A DNA stretch of 64,000 nucleotides from Comamonadaceae bacterium (GTDB lineage Bacteria; Pseudomonadota; Gammaproteobacteria; Burkholderiales; Burkholderiaceae_C), in the NCBI GenBank assembly GCA_947456305.1, contig CANGPN010000005.1, forward strand, positions 62,001 through 126,000, written 5' to 3'. This document shows, piece by piece, positions 53,845-63,771 of the stretch. A program made the translations under genes and the position numbers. The notes under the pieces are model-generated. The model was given only the letters and a program-made list of their open reading frames with translations. It was not told the origin of the DNA and made no database searches. Numbering within the stretch: the stretch's first letter is position 1; the number at the start of each line of letters is the position of its first letter.

Positions 53845-54465
53845 TCAGTATAAAGCGCCACCTTGTTCGAATGCTCTGTAAAACGGGTGGTCTGCTGCTT
53901 TCAGGAGCTCTTTGTCACCGGTTGAATCTCCATAGGAGTACAGTTCAAATTTGCTGAGCGAACCTAAGAGCTCGTTTAATCTGACGATTTTTTCAGGTCC
54001 TCTGCAATTTAGTCCGACTAAATCTCCATCATAGAGATGGTTATAGCTGCTTAATTGAGTACAAAGTAAATTATCAAAACCTAATTTTTCAGCAACCGGT
54101 TTTAAATAAATATCCAGTGAAGCACTCACCATAATAAGTCTATCGCCTCTTTCTTTATGCCATTGTATTCGTGCGAGTGCAGATGGACGTAGCCATTGCT
54201 CAATATGAATGGCATGCAGTTTACCTATTTCTGTCATTGATTCAGTAGAGCAACCCGTAAACAGCTTTTGTATCAGCTTTTTTTTAAATTGATCTCTGTT
54301 TATAAATCCTAAAGCAAAACTAAGTCCGTCAAATGCCATTGATAATAAAACTTTATTCAGTAACAGGCTTCCAAATGCCAGTTTCAGAAAAGGAAGAAAT
54401 GTATCTCTGTCAGTGATTGTTATATCAAAATCAAATGCGGCTACGATAGGGCGCTTTAATTCCAT
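53845..54465 (-). CDS. HAD-superfamily hydrolase (HAD-IB/SerB-like)
   Basis: A 206-residue phosphatase. HAD motif I is F-D-F-D-I-T-I-T-D (Asp nucleophile and Asp acid), motif II is V-S-A-S with the catalytic Ser/Thr, and motif III/IV is Y-G-D-S-T-G-D with a lysine in the preceding helix. The alpha-helical cap of about 80 residues is C1 type. Convergent with the membrane protein gene (9-bp gap) and 58 bp downstream of TerD on the same strand, so probably in the Ter transcript. Confidence 0.82.
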   Translation of the reverse strand: MELKRPIVAAFDFDITITDRDTFLPFLKLAFGSLLLNKVLLSMAFDGLSFALGFINRDQFKKKLIQKLFTGCSTESMTEIGKLHAIHIEQWLRPSALARIQWHKERGDRLIMVSASLDIYLKPVAEKLGFDNLLCTQLSSYNHLYDGDLVGLNCRGPEKIVRLNELLGSLSKFELYSYGDSTGDKELLKAADHPFYRAFEQGGALY

Positions 54466-54523
54466 TTTTTTATTAAAGCGCGCTAAAGTTTGAATTGATT
54501 ATGATAGAAAAATGAATTTAAAT

Positions 54524-55219
54524 TTAAGAATATTTTTTAATCCAACTTACAAAAGAATCGGCAGGCGAAGGCTCACCTATGGCGTTAAATTTCCAATTGT
54601 CATTTTCCCTGACTAATTCAGCAAACAGCATAGACCTACAATCTTCAAAACCTTTTCCGCCTGATAAGTCATAACGCGCCATTTCAGCACCACGTGCATC
54701 CACAGCTCTGATGTAAGCTTGTTTAACTTTTCCGAAGGCTTGATCATTTTCAATGCCGTTATAGATTTGTACAATGAAAGCAATTTTTTGATAATCGCTT
54801 GAAAGTGAATTAAGTTTGACAATAATTTGCTCATCATCACCATCGCCTTCTCCGGTTCTATTGTCACCGGTTGTATAAATATGTCCTGAACTGTGTGATT
54901 CGTAGTTGTAAAAAATAATATCACCATCGGCCAATATCATCTGACCCTGTTGATCTTTTTCAATATTTACTTTTCCGTCATGCCCGCAAAGAAATGCAAT
55001 AACATCAAGGTCATATTCTTCAGGTACTTGAATCAATTCTGTCGCAGTTTCAGTTCCTCCAAACATACCTGCGATACCAGCTTTCTTTTTTTCCACCGTT
55101 TGTTCAATGGTTTTAAAAGAATCAGCGACATCCCACCCGAGGCCAATAGTAACTTGTGAGAGGTCAAATTCACTTTTCTTTAGGCTGATGCCTTGACCTT
55201 TAGATAAAGAAACTGCCAT
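54524..55219 (-). CDS. TerD-family calcium-binding stress protein
   Basis: A 231-residue cytosolic TerD homologue (family starts L-S-K-G-Q-G-I-S-L, then I-G-L-G-W-D). The acidic Gly-rich loop R-T-G-E-G-D-G-D-D-E-Q binds calcium in characterised members. TerD proteins confer resistance to tellurite and phage, and accompany surveillance systems. AGAGGA is eight bases before the ATG. It follows the DUF475 gene by 30 bp. Confidence 0.9.
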   Translation of the reverse strand: MAVSLSKGQGISLKKSEFDLSQVTIGLGWDVADSFKTIEQTVEKKKAGIAGMFGGTETATELIQVPEEYDLDVIAFLCGHDGKVNIEKDQQGQMILADGDIIFYNYESHSSGHIYTTGDNRTGEGDGDDEQIIVKLNSLSSDYQKIAFIVQIYNGIENDQAFGKVKQAYIRAVDARGAEMARYDLSGGKGFEDCRSMLFAELVRENDNWKFNAIGEPSPADSFVSWIKKYS

Positions 55220-55249
55220 GTCTTGTTTCCTCTTGATCGTTATTTGAAA

Positions 55250-56293
55250 TTAGTTGTCTGAATCTGATGAGCGATTATGTCGTATTGAGGTAAGAAGTGC
55301 TATTAAAATAAACCCTGCTCCTATGCATCCGGTCACAATTTCAGGAATATGAACGCCTTGAACAGTTTCTGCAAGCATGATCATAGACAAAGCACCAATT
55401 GCATAATGAGCACCGTGCTCAAGAAAAACATACTCATCTAAAGTGCCTTTACGAACCAGAGATACGGTTAATGAGCGCACAAACATAGCTCCAATAGCCA
55501 ATCCAAGCATGATGATGACAATGTCACGGGTAATTGCAAATGCGCCAATTACTCCATCAAATGAAAATGAGGCATCTAAAACTTCTAAATATAAAAATCC
55601 GGCAATTCCATTGCGAGTGACCGTGGTAGTCACGCCATCACCGGATTCTTCGGATTCAAATAGCTTATCTAAACTGCTGACTGCAATGAATAAGATAATG
55701 CCTGATACACCGGCAATCAAAAAAGAGCCGCGTGCACTTGCTTCTATTGGTAGCCACTGGTAAAAGGCGAATAAAACGGCGAGTGCTAGCATGATGCTGA
55801 TGGAATCGAGTTTGCCAAGCTGGCTTAATTTTTCTTCAATTTGTCCTAACCAATGCAATTCTTTGCCTTCATCAAATAGAAAAGAAAAGAATATCATTAA
55901 TAAAAATATACCGCCAAACGCACCAATGGCCACATGATGAGCTTGCAGGTGATTTGAATACTCTTCGGGTCTGTTGAGCGCCATGTTCCAAACCGATGCC
56001 ATATCCAATTCTGTTGCCACAGAAACAATGACAATAGGAAAAAGTAATCGCATTCCGACCACTGCAACCAAAATTCCTAAAGTTAAAAATATTTGCTGCC
56101 ACTTGGCATCCATATCTTTCAATATCGAGGCGTTAACTACGGCGTTGTCAAATGACAGACTGACTTCCATCAGGCCGAGAATGGCGACGATTGCTATGGC
56201 TGATTCTGCCCCCATACCAGTGCTTTGGCCCCACCAAGCGGCTATGCCGATGCAGAAAAAAGTTAGCAATATTGAGAGCCGAAAGTCTTTCAT
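55250..56293 (-). CDS. DUF475/TerC-like integral membrane protein
   Basis: A 347-residue protein with about nine transmembrane helices. Conserved acidic intramembrane residues lie in L-M-E-V-S-L-S-F-D-N-A-V-V-N and L-E-V-L-D-A-S-F-S-F-D-G, the TerC/DUF475 signature. TerC-type proteins are implicated in metal transport and co-occur with TerD. It begins the leftward Ter operon and is divergent from the tubulin/actin-like gene cluster with a 400-bp spacer. Confidence 0.88.
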   Translation of the reverse strand: MKDFRLSILLTFFCIGIAAWWGQSTGMGAESAIAIVAILGLMEVSLSFDNAVVNASILKDMDAKWQQIFLTLGILVAVVGMRLLFPIVIVSVATELDMASVWNMALNRPEEYSNHLQAHHVAIGAFGGIFLLMIFFSFLFDEGKELHWLGQIEEKLSQLGKLDSISIMLALAVLFAFYQWLPIEASARGSFLIAGVSGIILFIAVSSLDKLFESEESGDGVTTTVTRNGIAGFLYLEVLDASFSFDGVIGAFAITRDIVIIMLGLAIGAMFVRSLTVSLVRKGTLDEYVFLEHGAHYAIGALSMIMLAETVQGVHIPEIVTGCIGAGFILIALLTSIRHNRSSDSDN

Positions 56294-56695
56294 TTGTTTA
56301 TTCCGATATGTGGGTGGTTGAGAGAAGGATCAAGATTTAAAATTAGCTAGTTAAAAATTACACAATTATCATTATAAGCTCAGAGTATTTTGTCAAGTTG
56401 ATTTCTTTTGTATGTTTTTAGTAAAAGCAGGAGTGAAGTAATGTTATAAAAAAATTGCTTCAATAATTGTTACGGCCGTGTGTTTGCTGGGTATGATACG
56501 GAGCTTTTATATTTTTCGTGTTGAATTGTAGGATAGTAAGAGCATCACTGCTTATTTTTGCGACCATATTTTCTTTATATTTGAAAATTCTATTAAAATT
56601 ATAACTGAGCTTCAGTTACCTTGATTTAAATAAATTGTTATGGTAAGGTAATTGATAGTAATGATTCGCATTTTGTGTGTAACAATCGATTTGAA
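56294..56695. other. Divergent A/T-rich spacer, 400 bp
   Basis: Between the leftward Ter operon and the rightward tubulin/actin-like operon. No gene is supported. It must hold the divergent promoters; several A/T-rich tracts (for example 56560-56640) are consistent with that, but I could not name an operator. Confidence 0.4.
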
Positions 56696-57268
56696 ATGAG
56701 TTTGAAAATGTTATATCGTATCTTTTCTATTATAGGTTTGTATTCTTTATTTGGGCTGCAAAACGCTATTGCACAGAACGATCCAGCAGGGGATGCTGCT
56801 TTGATAGCCTTGAAATCTGAATTTGATTTGTTGAAAATTTTAGGTCTCGTGGCTATTGCCATCAGCGTGGGTGCTGGCTTGGCATTGTTTGCCTATAGGC
56901 ACAAACGGTTGATGCAATACGATGCATTAATTGGTTTAGTATTGGCCGTAATTCTTGCTCCCTTGCTGTTATTTTCTTTCAATAGCGTCGCCTTGAGTGC
57001 AAACGGGAGTTCTTGTCTTTCAATGGCAGTTTCCTCTGGAGCTGATGCGCAACCTGTAGACGCTGCTTGTGGCTCTTCCCGAGAGACTGCAGCCAATATG
57101 ATCGGAGCTACCAGTCTTTGGCGCACTGTGATGGGCGAGACTATTGTGGATGGAATGGTTGCACCTTTGAGTTCAGGTATCGTGAAGTTACTGATGTATC
57201 TTTCAGTCATATTGGGGGCCGTAATACTCTATTTGGTGATTCGCCCTTTATTAAAGCGATTCATTTAG
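56696..57268 (+). CDS. Exported three-TM membrane protein of unknown function
   Basis: A 190-residue protein with a signal or first helix (I-I-G-L-Y-S-L-F-G-L-Q-N-A-I-A), two close helices (I-L-G-L-V-A-I-A-I-S-V-G-A-G-L-A-L-F and A-L-I-G-L-V-L-A-V-I-L-A-P-L-L-L), an extracytoplasmic loop with two cysteines (S-S-C-L-S and A-A-C-G-S), and a last helix ending K-R-F-I. The start is uncertain (ATG at 56696 or 56708). It precedes the tubulin/actin gene by 41 bp and likely forms its membrane anchor. I do not recognise its family. Confidence 0.55.
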   Translation: MSLKMLYRIFSIIGLYSLFGLQNAIAQNDPAGDAALIALKSEFDLLKILGLVAIAISVGAGLALFAYRHKRLMQYDALIGLVLAVILAPLLLFSFNSVALSANGSSCLSMAVSSGADAQPVDAACGSSRETAANMIGATSLWRTVMGETIVDGMVAPLSSGIVKLLMYLSVILGAVILYLVIRPLLKRFI

Positions 57269-57309
57269 TTTCATTTTCTCCTGATTAACTGTTAATTTAA
57301 ATTGAGGTA

Positions 57310-60300
57310 ATGCCTGTGGCTAAAGTATTAATTGGTATTGGCGGCTCAGGCCAGCACGTTGTTCACGCTCATCTAAGAATGCTGGCTTTAACAGCTTGCA
57401 GCCCAAGAGATGTTCCACATGTCTACATCATTGATGCTGATGCAAAAGTGGGTGAATCTGGTCTTTGTCAAAATATTTATGAACTTCACAAAAGATTAAC
57501 TCAACCTGCAGATCCACAAAACAGAGCACACTTTGCCTTAATACAGCCGTATTTTCAACCTTACGCCAATAAAGCTCCTGGAAAAGCCTCCCAAAATCTG
57601 GAGTTGGATAATTGCCCCCCAGAAATCCTGGATATTTTCTTAACCGACGATTCAGGAACTGGAGCTCACAGTACGTCTAACGACCGGACTGTCGAACTTT
57701 TAGAAGGCATGATGGCCAATGCCAAAATTGGCGCGACAGCCTTTGCCTTTAAGCTTCACAGAGTGGGCAAGGATAAAGATCTCAGACAACTTAATTTTGG
57801 CGCTCCTGGTGAAGATGGTGCACCTAAATTTGACTTGCTCAGTGATGTTCGAAATTCAAGAGTTGCTATCGTAGGATCCAGTTTTGGCGGCACCGGATCA
57901 GGTGTTATTCCCGCGCTGGTCCGATATTTGGAAAGTGAAAACCCAGCACCCTCGGCGGTTCGTGCTTTTATGACGCTGCCTTGGTTTGAACTGGATGAAG
58001 GAGGGGCTTCTGCTGCTGCCTCTCAGTCGGACGGTATCGATCCTAAAAAGCGCAATGCAGCTTTGGGTCTTAGGTCTTATATCAGTGATTTATCTGGTAA
58101 TAAGTCTTCAAGCAAAGCAAATTATGTAGTGTCTCAATTTTTGGGAAAAGCTGAAACTCGTGCAGACAACGGTAACTTCAATCAAAACGAAAATCCTCAT
58201 GTTTTTAACTTGATACTGGCTACGTCCATTCAGTCATTTCTCCACGAAACTACTGATACCGGCGCTTTACCCGCTGGAACTGAAGTGGGACGCAAGCTTT
58301 TCAGTTTATGCACAAGTTCTGAGCAAGAGGCAGAAGGCGTTTTTTCCGCAGAATCATCTGCTCATTTGCGATTCAGAGTTAAAGGCGACGACAACCGCCA
58401 ACTTTGGGATGTTGTTTTAGAAGCTGAAATTTTGGCCTTGGCACTTGAAAAAGGTGCTGAATTTATACGGCCTGGAGAAAATCAATTTAAAGTCGCCGGG
58501 TCTGTCAAACAAACTGAACCTGACGTATTGACTGATTTATGCAAGTCAATAGCTACTACTTTCGAAAGAAAGCCTTTGGAGAAAAAAGGATCGCTTTTTT
58601 CTAAAAAAGAAGTCGCGCCAGATGAGGTCTATGACAAATTAGCCAGCAGCTTAACTGCAGTTTCTGAAACTATCCGTCGCTCACTGATTTGGATAGACAA
58701 TCATGTTAAAACGGATGACAGGCCTTCAGGGATTCAGTTCCCATCTGCTTTTAATCATTTGTTCAATGTACAAAAAACCGCTAATAAACCCGATACTATC
58801 CTTCCTGCGACAGAGGCCTATTTGGCAAAGCAATGGGACGTCTTGGGTTTAAATATCAAGCGCAAGGAAGGTGGCGGTAAATCCATTGAATTGAATGCCA
58901 AAACCGAAAGAATTTCACAAGCTTTTGCACTGTTCATGAATTGCATGTTCAACGACAAAAATTATGTCAGTGAACTCAACCATCTTGCTGAAAATGACCC
59001 TTCTGCCCCTATTTATTTGCTTGCAGCGCAAATGTTGGCAGACTCAGTATTTTCTGAAGTTATTGAAGCACGATCTACATCTCGTATAACAGATCACATC
59101 AACGATGCTCAGGACAATAGTAATATTACTGGCGAACTTCGTGCCTTTATCAAGGGTATCAAAGTAGCTGCGGAACCTGAGGGCTCGAGGTTATGTAAGC
59201 TTAATCAAGCAATATTGAATGCCAAAGTCGGTGACGTCGCAGGCACTAGTCAAGACCCGATCAATGAAGATCACCCGCTGAGTTTGCGTCAAATTGATCC
59301 TTATTTAGGTATATCAAAAGAACAAAAACACGATATTTCAGCTTTAGCAAAAGTTGCTTCAGGAGCTGTCATATTTCAAGAAACCGCATTAAAGGGTATA
59401 CCTAATGTTATAGCGCCATTGTTATTGCAAAAATGGCGACTTTCTTTAGGAGGCGATGAAACCCATCACGAAAATGGTCCGCTGCTCGAGCAAAATAAAG
59501 GTGTTCGACTCAGTAAATTCGGTTTGTTCCAGCATGCGTCCAAAGTTGTTGAAGCAGGCTTTTGGCTGACCTTTACAAATGACTCTAGAGTGGCTTTAAA
59601 GAAGCTTTCTTTAGATGCAGCTCTTGAAGAATCACATTTTTGCAAACTTGTTAATCAGGAATTGAAAACTGAATTGCAAGTTCCTCTGGAAAATGTATTA
59701 CCTACGCACGCTTTAGTCTTGACGGATTCACAAGGAAAAGACAAAGGCAAGGTGGTACTCGTAGCTCATCCCGTTTATGGCTGGTATTTACCGGCTAATT
59801 CTGTGGCGCGTAAATTTTTTGGACAGCTAATGCCTGAACTGCCTTCAGTCAGATTCGGCCAATCTGAACTTGATGCAGCTTGGAGTCCGAAGGGTATTCG
59901 TGAATCATTTGAACCAGGTACTTTTACTGCCAACCTAACTTCTGCTTTCTTGACATACTGCAAAGAACGATTGTTAAAAGGAGCTCAAAAAGAACCGTGG
60001 GCACTTGCACTCAGAGAAACTTTAAGATGTCTTGAGCATTTAAAATGTCCGGACTCTACCCTTCCAATCACTAAGATAAATGAAAAAATTAAATTATCCA
60101 AAGACGGTGATTTAATTGACACTGTGTTGTTCAGTCCGGAGGCACTGGATCACATAAAAGATTTACTAATAGATAAGCCCATTTACTTTTTTACCGGACC
60201 TGAAAGTGACGGAGCCAATTCATGGAGTGGTTTGTGGCCAATCAGGGGTAGTGCTTGGGAGTTTGTAGCACCGCTAAATAAAAATGAAAACCTTCTTGCA

Positions 60301-62658
60301 TTAGAGGTAGTTCGAACGCTTGATAGTGACCCGGCGATTGATCAGCGATCAGCCTGGCAAGTGAACAAATTGAGACTGAACCTCATCGGTCTGGGCTTGA
60401 AAGAGATCGTCAATCCTTTCGGAAAAAGCGCGGAGAGTCCAATTCCCGGAAGTTCTGAAGCAACAGAGGCCATACCTTGGGGGGCTGCTGTGTGGCCCAA
60501 ATTTGAGGTTTTCAAGGATAGTTCCGGTAATAAACTAGATGATCCTTGGAAGTGTTACTACGCTGGGGGCACTTGGGATAGAAGTTGGGACGACAAAGAG
60601 CATCCTAAAAAATTTATTGATCTCGACAGTGGAAACAGTTTTACAGCCACTAGCTGGAAATTGAATTTTTACGGTGATTTTTTCGAACCAACTGAAGACG
60701 GTAAATCATTTGGGCTTATTGGTACTGTTGAAATGCAAATGCCGACTCAACTATCTGGCGTTCCTCGCTCAGTTGAATTGGTTATGAACGGCCGAATCAT
60801 GGGTTCGATGCCTATCGAGCTAGAAAAGCTTGACCATGTGCACTCCAAGGACAGTAAGTTTGATATTGCAATTGACTTTGGTACATCCAATACATGTCTT
60901 GCAATTAAAGAATCTGACAGTATTGACGCCAAACCGCTGCCAATCCTCGCAGATGAACCAATGATTGACGGTACGCGATTGGATTATTTGACCAAGTTGA
61001 TCGGACCTAAAGTTAACGGAAAAAAACAAACCCTTGCTGAACAATTATTTCGTGAACCCAGTACGCCTAACTTTATATTTCAAAGTTTTAACAAATACCG
61101 GGAGGGAGCCAGCTTCGGTAGCTTACCTTCAGAATTAATTAATTTGAGATCAAACAGCTATCCCGGACAAGCTGACTATCTAAAGTCTAATTCAGAAGAA
61201 TTCAAAAAGAAATTTACGTTCGGTTCTGATTTGTTTCCTCAAAAACAATCTCAGCAAGCCGTTGTGACACCTCATTTCACGCCATTTCCACCTAGTCCCG
61301 GTGGATTGGATGATATGTCTGATCTAAGCAAGTTTATGGGTAACGGCATTAAAAACCGTTTCAAATGGGCGCCAGAAGGATCCGCAGAGCCCACAGAAAA
61401 CTACCCCTACCGAAGTGTTTATCTTGAACAGGTTTTGATGGCGGCTTGTGCCACTTTAAGACTTTCTGGTATTACTTCTGTCAGTCGTTTTATTGGCACC
61501 TATCCTTTGGCCTTTAAACCGGATTACACGGCCAAATATCAGAAACACTTGGATGTCTTGGTTAAGAGATCTTTTGAGAAGTCCGGAATTAAACTCACTA
61601 ACTCTAATGAAGTTATCTTAAGATCTGAAACGATCTCGGCACTTCAATCTATCAATATTGGTGATGACGAAATAGCTGTTTCAATAGATATGGGCGGCGG
61701 AACCACAGATGTTGGTTTCATTGTTCCTGGCATGAAACGCGATGAAGAAAGTAGCTTTTTCTCTTATATGTCCAGTGTTAAATTTGCTGGTACTCATCTG
61801 ATGGAAGCGTTGATTAAGTCGCCTGCACTTATTGATCTGTTGGGCGATATCAATGCGCCAGATGAAGACAAACTCAACAAACTGTCCATCATGATTCGTT
61901 CTGGTGCCTCTTTGTATAAGCCATCGGTTGCAATTGTGGCACAAGCTTTCTTTGAAGCACTTTTTGAATATGTATTCGGTATATTGGCTGCAATTGCTGC
62001 AGAGCCTAGCTTCCCAGAAAAGAAACCGATTAATATTTACTTGTTCGGTAACGGATTCAAATTAATCAATGTATTTTTAGATCGTGAACCCAAGGAATTT
62101 TTAACTTCCGTGATAAACAGTCTAAAAAATGCTGGTTTATTCAGTCCCGACGTTGTTAAGCGCATTGAAGTACATAAACCTGGCAGTGACGCTAAGCTTT
62201 CCCTCATTCAAGGTGCTTTGAAAGGGCAAGCCGGAGGAGATACAACCTTTATTTCCAGTACCGACAAATTACTAGCTAACGTCGAGCGAGTCGGACACGG
62301 TCGAGTCGCTTTGTGGTACCCGTGTGTGCGAGGATCTCGAGGAGAAGTACACCAAGTGACCTTGGGTACAGCCGAAGAAAGAGAAAAGTTGAATAATCCC
62401 GAAGAGAGTGATCAACTATCGTTGGCAACAGATGATGAGGATTTATTGAAAATAACATTTCCAATAACTAATAAATATTGGAAAAAAACAAATGCTTTTA
62501 ATCCGATCTTTAACAATGCGCCCAAGCAAGCTTTGGGGGTAGGTTTCGGGCAATATTATTTGGAAGGTAGACCAGGCGTTAGAAGCAGTTTTGCCAGCGT
62601 AGTCCTTCCAGCCTTAGCAGCAGATACAGCAGCTAGCATAGGGGGAAGTAATTATTAA
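57310..62658 (+). CDS. Giant tubulin/FtsZ-like and actin/Hsp70-like fusion NTPase
   Basis: A 1782-residue cytosolic protein. The N-terminus reads K-V-L-I-G-I-G-G-S-G, and residues 193-198 are G-G-T-G-S-G in the context S-S-F-G-G-T-G-S-G-V-I, the tubulin/FtsZ nucleotide signature (Tubulin_2-like). The C-terminus has the three actin/Hsp70 ATPase motifs in order: phosphate-1 I-D-F-G-T-S-N-T at 1188-1195, phosphate-2 I-D-M-G-G-G-T-T-D-V at 1459-1468, and adenosine motif L-F-G-N-G-F at 1578-1583. About 900 intervening residues are not recognised. GTG 57316 has a better-spaced GAGG than ATG 57310. There is no signal peptide or membrane helix. Partners are probably the adjacent membrane proteins and VWA protein. 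Confidence 0.8.
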   Translation: MPVAKVLIGIGGSGQHVVHAHLRMLALTACSPRDVPHVYIIDADAKVGESGLCQNIYELHKRLTQPADPQNRAHFALIQPYFQPYANKAPGKASQNLELDNCPPEILDIFLTDDSGTGAHSTSNDRTVELLEGMMANAKIGATAFAFKLHRVGKDKDLRQLNFGAPGEDGAPKFDLLSDVRNSRVAIVGSSFGGTGSGVIPALVRYLESENPAPSAVRAFMTLPWFELDEGGASAAASQSDGIDPKKRNAALGLRSYISDLSGNKSSSKANYVVSQFLGKAETRADNGNFNQNENPHVFNLILATSIQSFLHETTDTGALPAGTEVGRKLFSLCTSSEQEAEGVFSAESSAHLRFRVKGDDNRQLWDVVLEAEILALALEKGAEFIRPGENQFKVAGSVKQTEPDVLTDLCKSIATTFERKPLEKKGSLFSKKEVAPDEVYDKLASSLTAVSETIRRSLIWIDNHVKTDDRPSGIQFPSAFNHLFNVQKTANKPDTILPATEAYLAKQWDVLGLNIKRKEGGGKSIELNAKTERISQAFALFMNCMFNDKNYVSELNHLAENDPSAPIYLLAAQMLADSVFSEVIEARSTSRITDHINDAQDNSNITGELRAFIKGIKVAAEPEGSRLCKLNQAILNAKVGDVAGTSQDPINEDHPLSLRQIDPYLGISKEQKHDISALAKVASGAVIFQETALKGIPNVIAPLLLQKWRLSLGGDETHHENGPLLEQNKGVRLSKFGLFQHASKVVEAGFWLTFTNDSRVALKKLSLDAALEESHFCKLVNQELKTELQVPLENVLPTHALVLTDSQGKDKGKVVLVAHPVYGWYLPANSVARKFFGQLMPELPSVRFGQSELDAAWSPKGIRESFEPGTFTANLTSAFLTYCKERLLKGAQKEPWALALRETLRCLEHLKCPDSTLPITKINEKIKLSKDGDLIDTVLFSPEALDHIKDLLIDKPIYFFTGPESDGANSWSGLWPIRGSAWEFVAPLNKNENLLALEVVRTLDSDPAIDQRSAWQVNKLRLNLIGLGLKEIVNPFGKSAESPIPGSSEATEAIPWGAAVWPKFEVFKDSSGNKLDDPWKCYYAGGTWDRSWDDKEHPKKFIDLDSGNSFTATSWKLNFYGDFFEPTEDGKSFGLIGTVEMQMPTQLSGVPRSVELVMNGRIMGSMPIELEKLDHVHSKDSKFDIAIDFGTSNTCLAIKESDSIDAKPLPILADEPMIDGTRLDYLTKLIGPKVNGKKQTLAEQLFREPSTPNFIFQSFNKYREGASFGSLPSELINLRSNSYPGQADYLKSNSEEFKKKFTFGSDLFPQKQSQQAVVTPHFTPFPPSPGGLDDMSDLSKFMGNGIKNRFKWAPEGSAEPTENYPYRSVYLEQVLMAACATLRLSGITSVSRFIGTYPLAFKPDYTAKYQKHLDVLVKRSFEKSGIKLTNSNEVILRSETISALQSINIGDDEIAVSIDMGGGTTDVGFIVPGMKRDEESSFFSYMSSVKFAGTHLMEALIKSPALIDLLGDINAPDEDKLNKLSIMIRSGASLYKPSVAIVAQAFFEALFEYVFGILAAIAAEPSFPEKKPINIYLFGNGFKLINVFLDREPKEFLTSVINSLKNAGLFSPDVVKRIEVHKPGSDAKLSLIQGALKGQAGGDTTFISSTDKLLANVERVGHGRVALWYPCVRGSRGEVHQVTLGTAEEREKLNNPEESDQLSLATDDEDLLKITFPITNKYWKKTNAFNPIFNNAPKQALGVGFGQYYLEGRPGVRSSFASVVLPALAADTAASIGGSNY

Positions 62659-62727
62659 TTTATCTTCAATAATCTAATTTTCTATTGCAAAAAACTTGAT
62701 CCCATAAATTATTCAGATTTGGTATTT

Positions 62728-63759
62728 ATGAAAAATTATGTTGTTTTTTTAGCTTTTATATTTTTTAATGTAAATGCAGTTTCAGCAGGGTTTACTGGCC
62801 CTGCTGAAACTGACACTAAAGTTGCAGAGACTTCGCCTGTCGTTTATCCTACAAGTTCAAATACCAATAATGCAATTGAAAAGCCATCTCCAGAAACAAT
62901 AATAGCCAAAGAAAAAGAAGTCACTATTCTTGATAAGAAAATTGAGGTCTCATCTAGAGAAAATTACCAATTCAATGCTATCGATACTCATTTACTAATT
63001 TGGTTATTGGCCGGAGTGGTTTTATTTTTATTATTAATAACTATAGTAGGTTACATTTTTTTGCGCCAAAAAAACACAGCTAATTTACTTTTAATATCTC
63101 AGCTTGAACGTGAAATTGATACCCAAAAAAATGGCATATCTGAATTAAAACAGCATTTGAAAAATGCTGAAAATAAGTTGCCTTTAAATTCCTCCCAACC
63201 ATTTTTATATGATAACAAAGATGTTATCAATGCCTCAGTTGAATCTGTTGAGCTTGCTCAAATTAATCCTGAAGTTAACCAGCTGGCTAAAACAGTCCCT
63301 GATTCACAAACGGCAATACATGGATCAAAAGTTCAAGAAGTACCACCAACTGTTAATGCCGAATCTCTTTACAACGAGATTCTGCAAGCCATAACTTCTC
63401 TTGCAAATTCGCGTTCGAACTTGACGGAAGCCAATTTCATCTTTAAATTAGCTTCTGTTGTATCAAATCCTTTGATAAAAGCTTCAATTATTGAAAAAAT
63501 GGAGTCAGTTCATTTCTTTAGGAGTAGCGGTAGTCCATCTCCTCAAGGGCCTGAATTGATAGCATTTGGATTGAAAGAAAACTTGAATTACTATGTTGTT
63601 CCTTATCCATCAGCTGGCCGAGTCGGACTGTTCAGTCGTTGGTTTGATAATGCCGGTAAAAATTACGAAGTAAATCCGGTACTTGCAATCAAACCTGCTT
63701 TAGGGGCGATTGGTTCAGATGGTAATTTAGTGCTTGTTGCTCAAGGTACTCTCGCTTAG
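62728..63759 (+). CDS. Bitopic membrane protein with coiled coil and C-terminal beta domain
   Basis: A 343-residue protein with a cleavable signal (A-V-S-A), an extracytoplasmic region of about 75 residues and one membrane helix (L-L-I-W-L-L-A-G-V-V-L-F-L-L-L-I-T-I-V). A coiled coil (Q-L-E-R-E-I-D-T-Q-K-N-G-I-S-E-L-K-Q) then leads to a C-terminal domain of about 130 residues predicted to be cytosolic. The ending (E-L-I-A-F-G-L-K-E-N-L-N-Y-Y) is beta-rich. It sits between the giant NTPase and the VWA gene and could link the two across the membrane. Family unknown. Confidence 0.6.
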   Translation: MKNYVVFLAFIFFNVNAVSAGFTGPAETDTKVAETSPVVYPTSSNTNNAIEKPSPETIIAKEKEVTILDKKIEVSSRENYQFNAIDTHLLIWLLAGVVLFLLLITIVGYIFLRQKNTANLLLISQLEREIDTQKNGISELKQHLKNAENKLPLNSSQPFLYDNKDVINASVESVELAQINPEVNQLAKTVPDSQTAIHGSKVQEVPPTVNAESLYNEILQAITSLANSRSNLTEANFIFKLASVVSNPLIKASIIEKMESVHFFRSSGSPSPQGPELIAFGLKENLNYYVVPYPSAGRVGLFSRWFDNAGKNYEVNPVLAIKPALGAIGSDGNLVLVAQGTLA

Positions 63760-63771
63760 AAAAGAAAAGCC

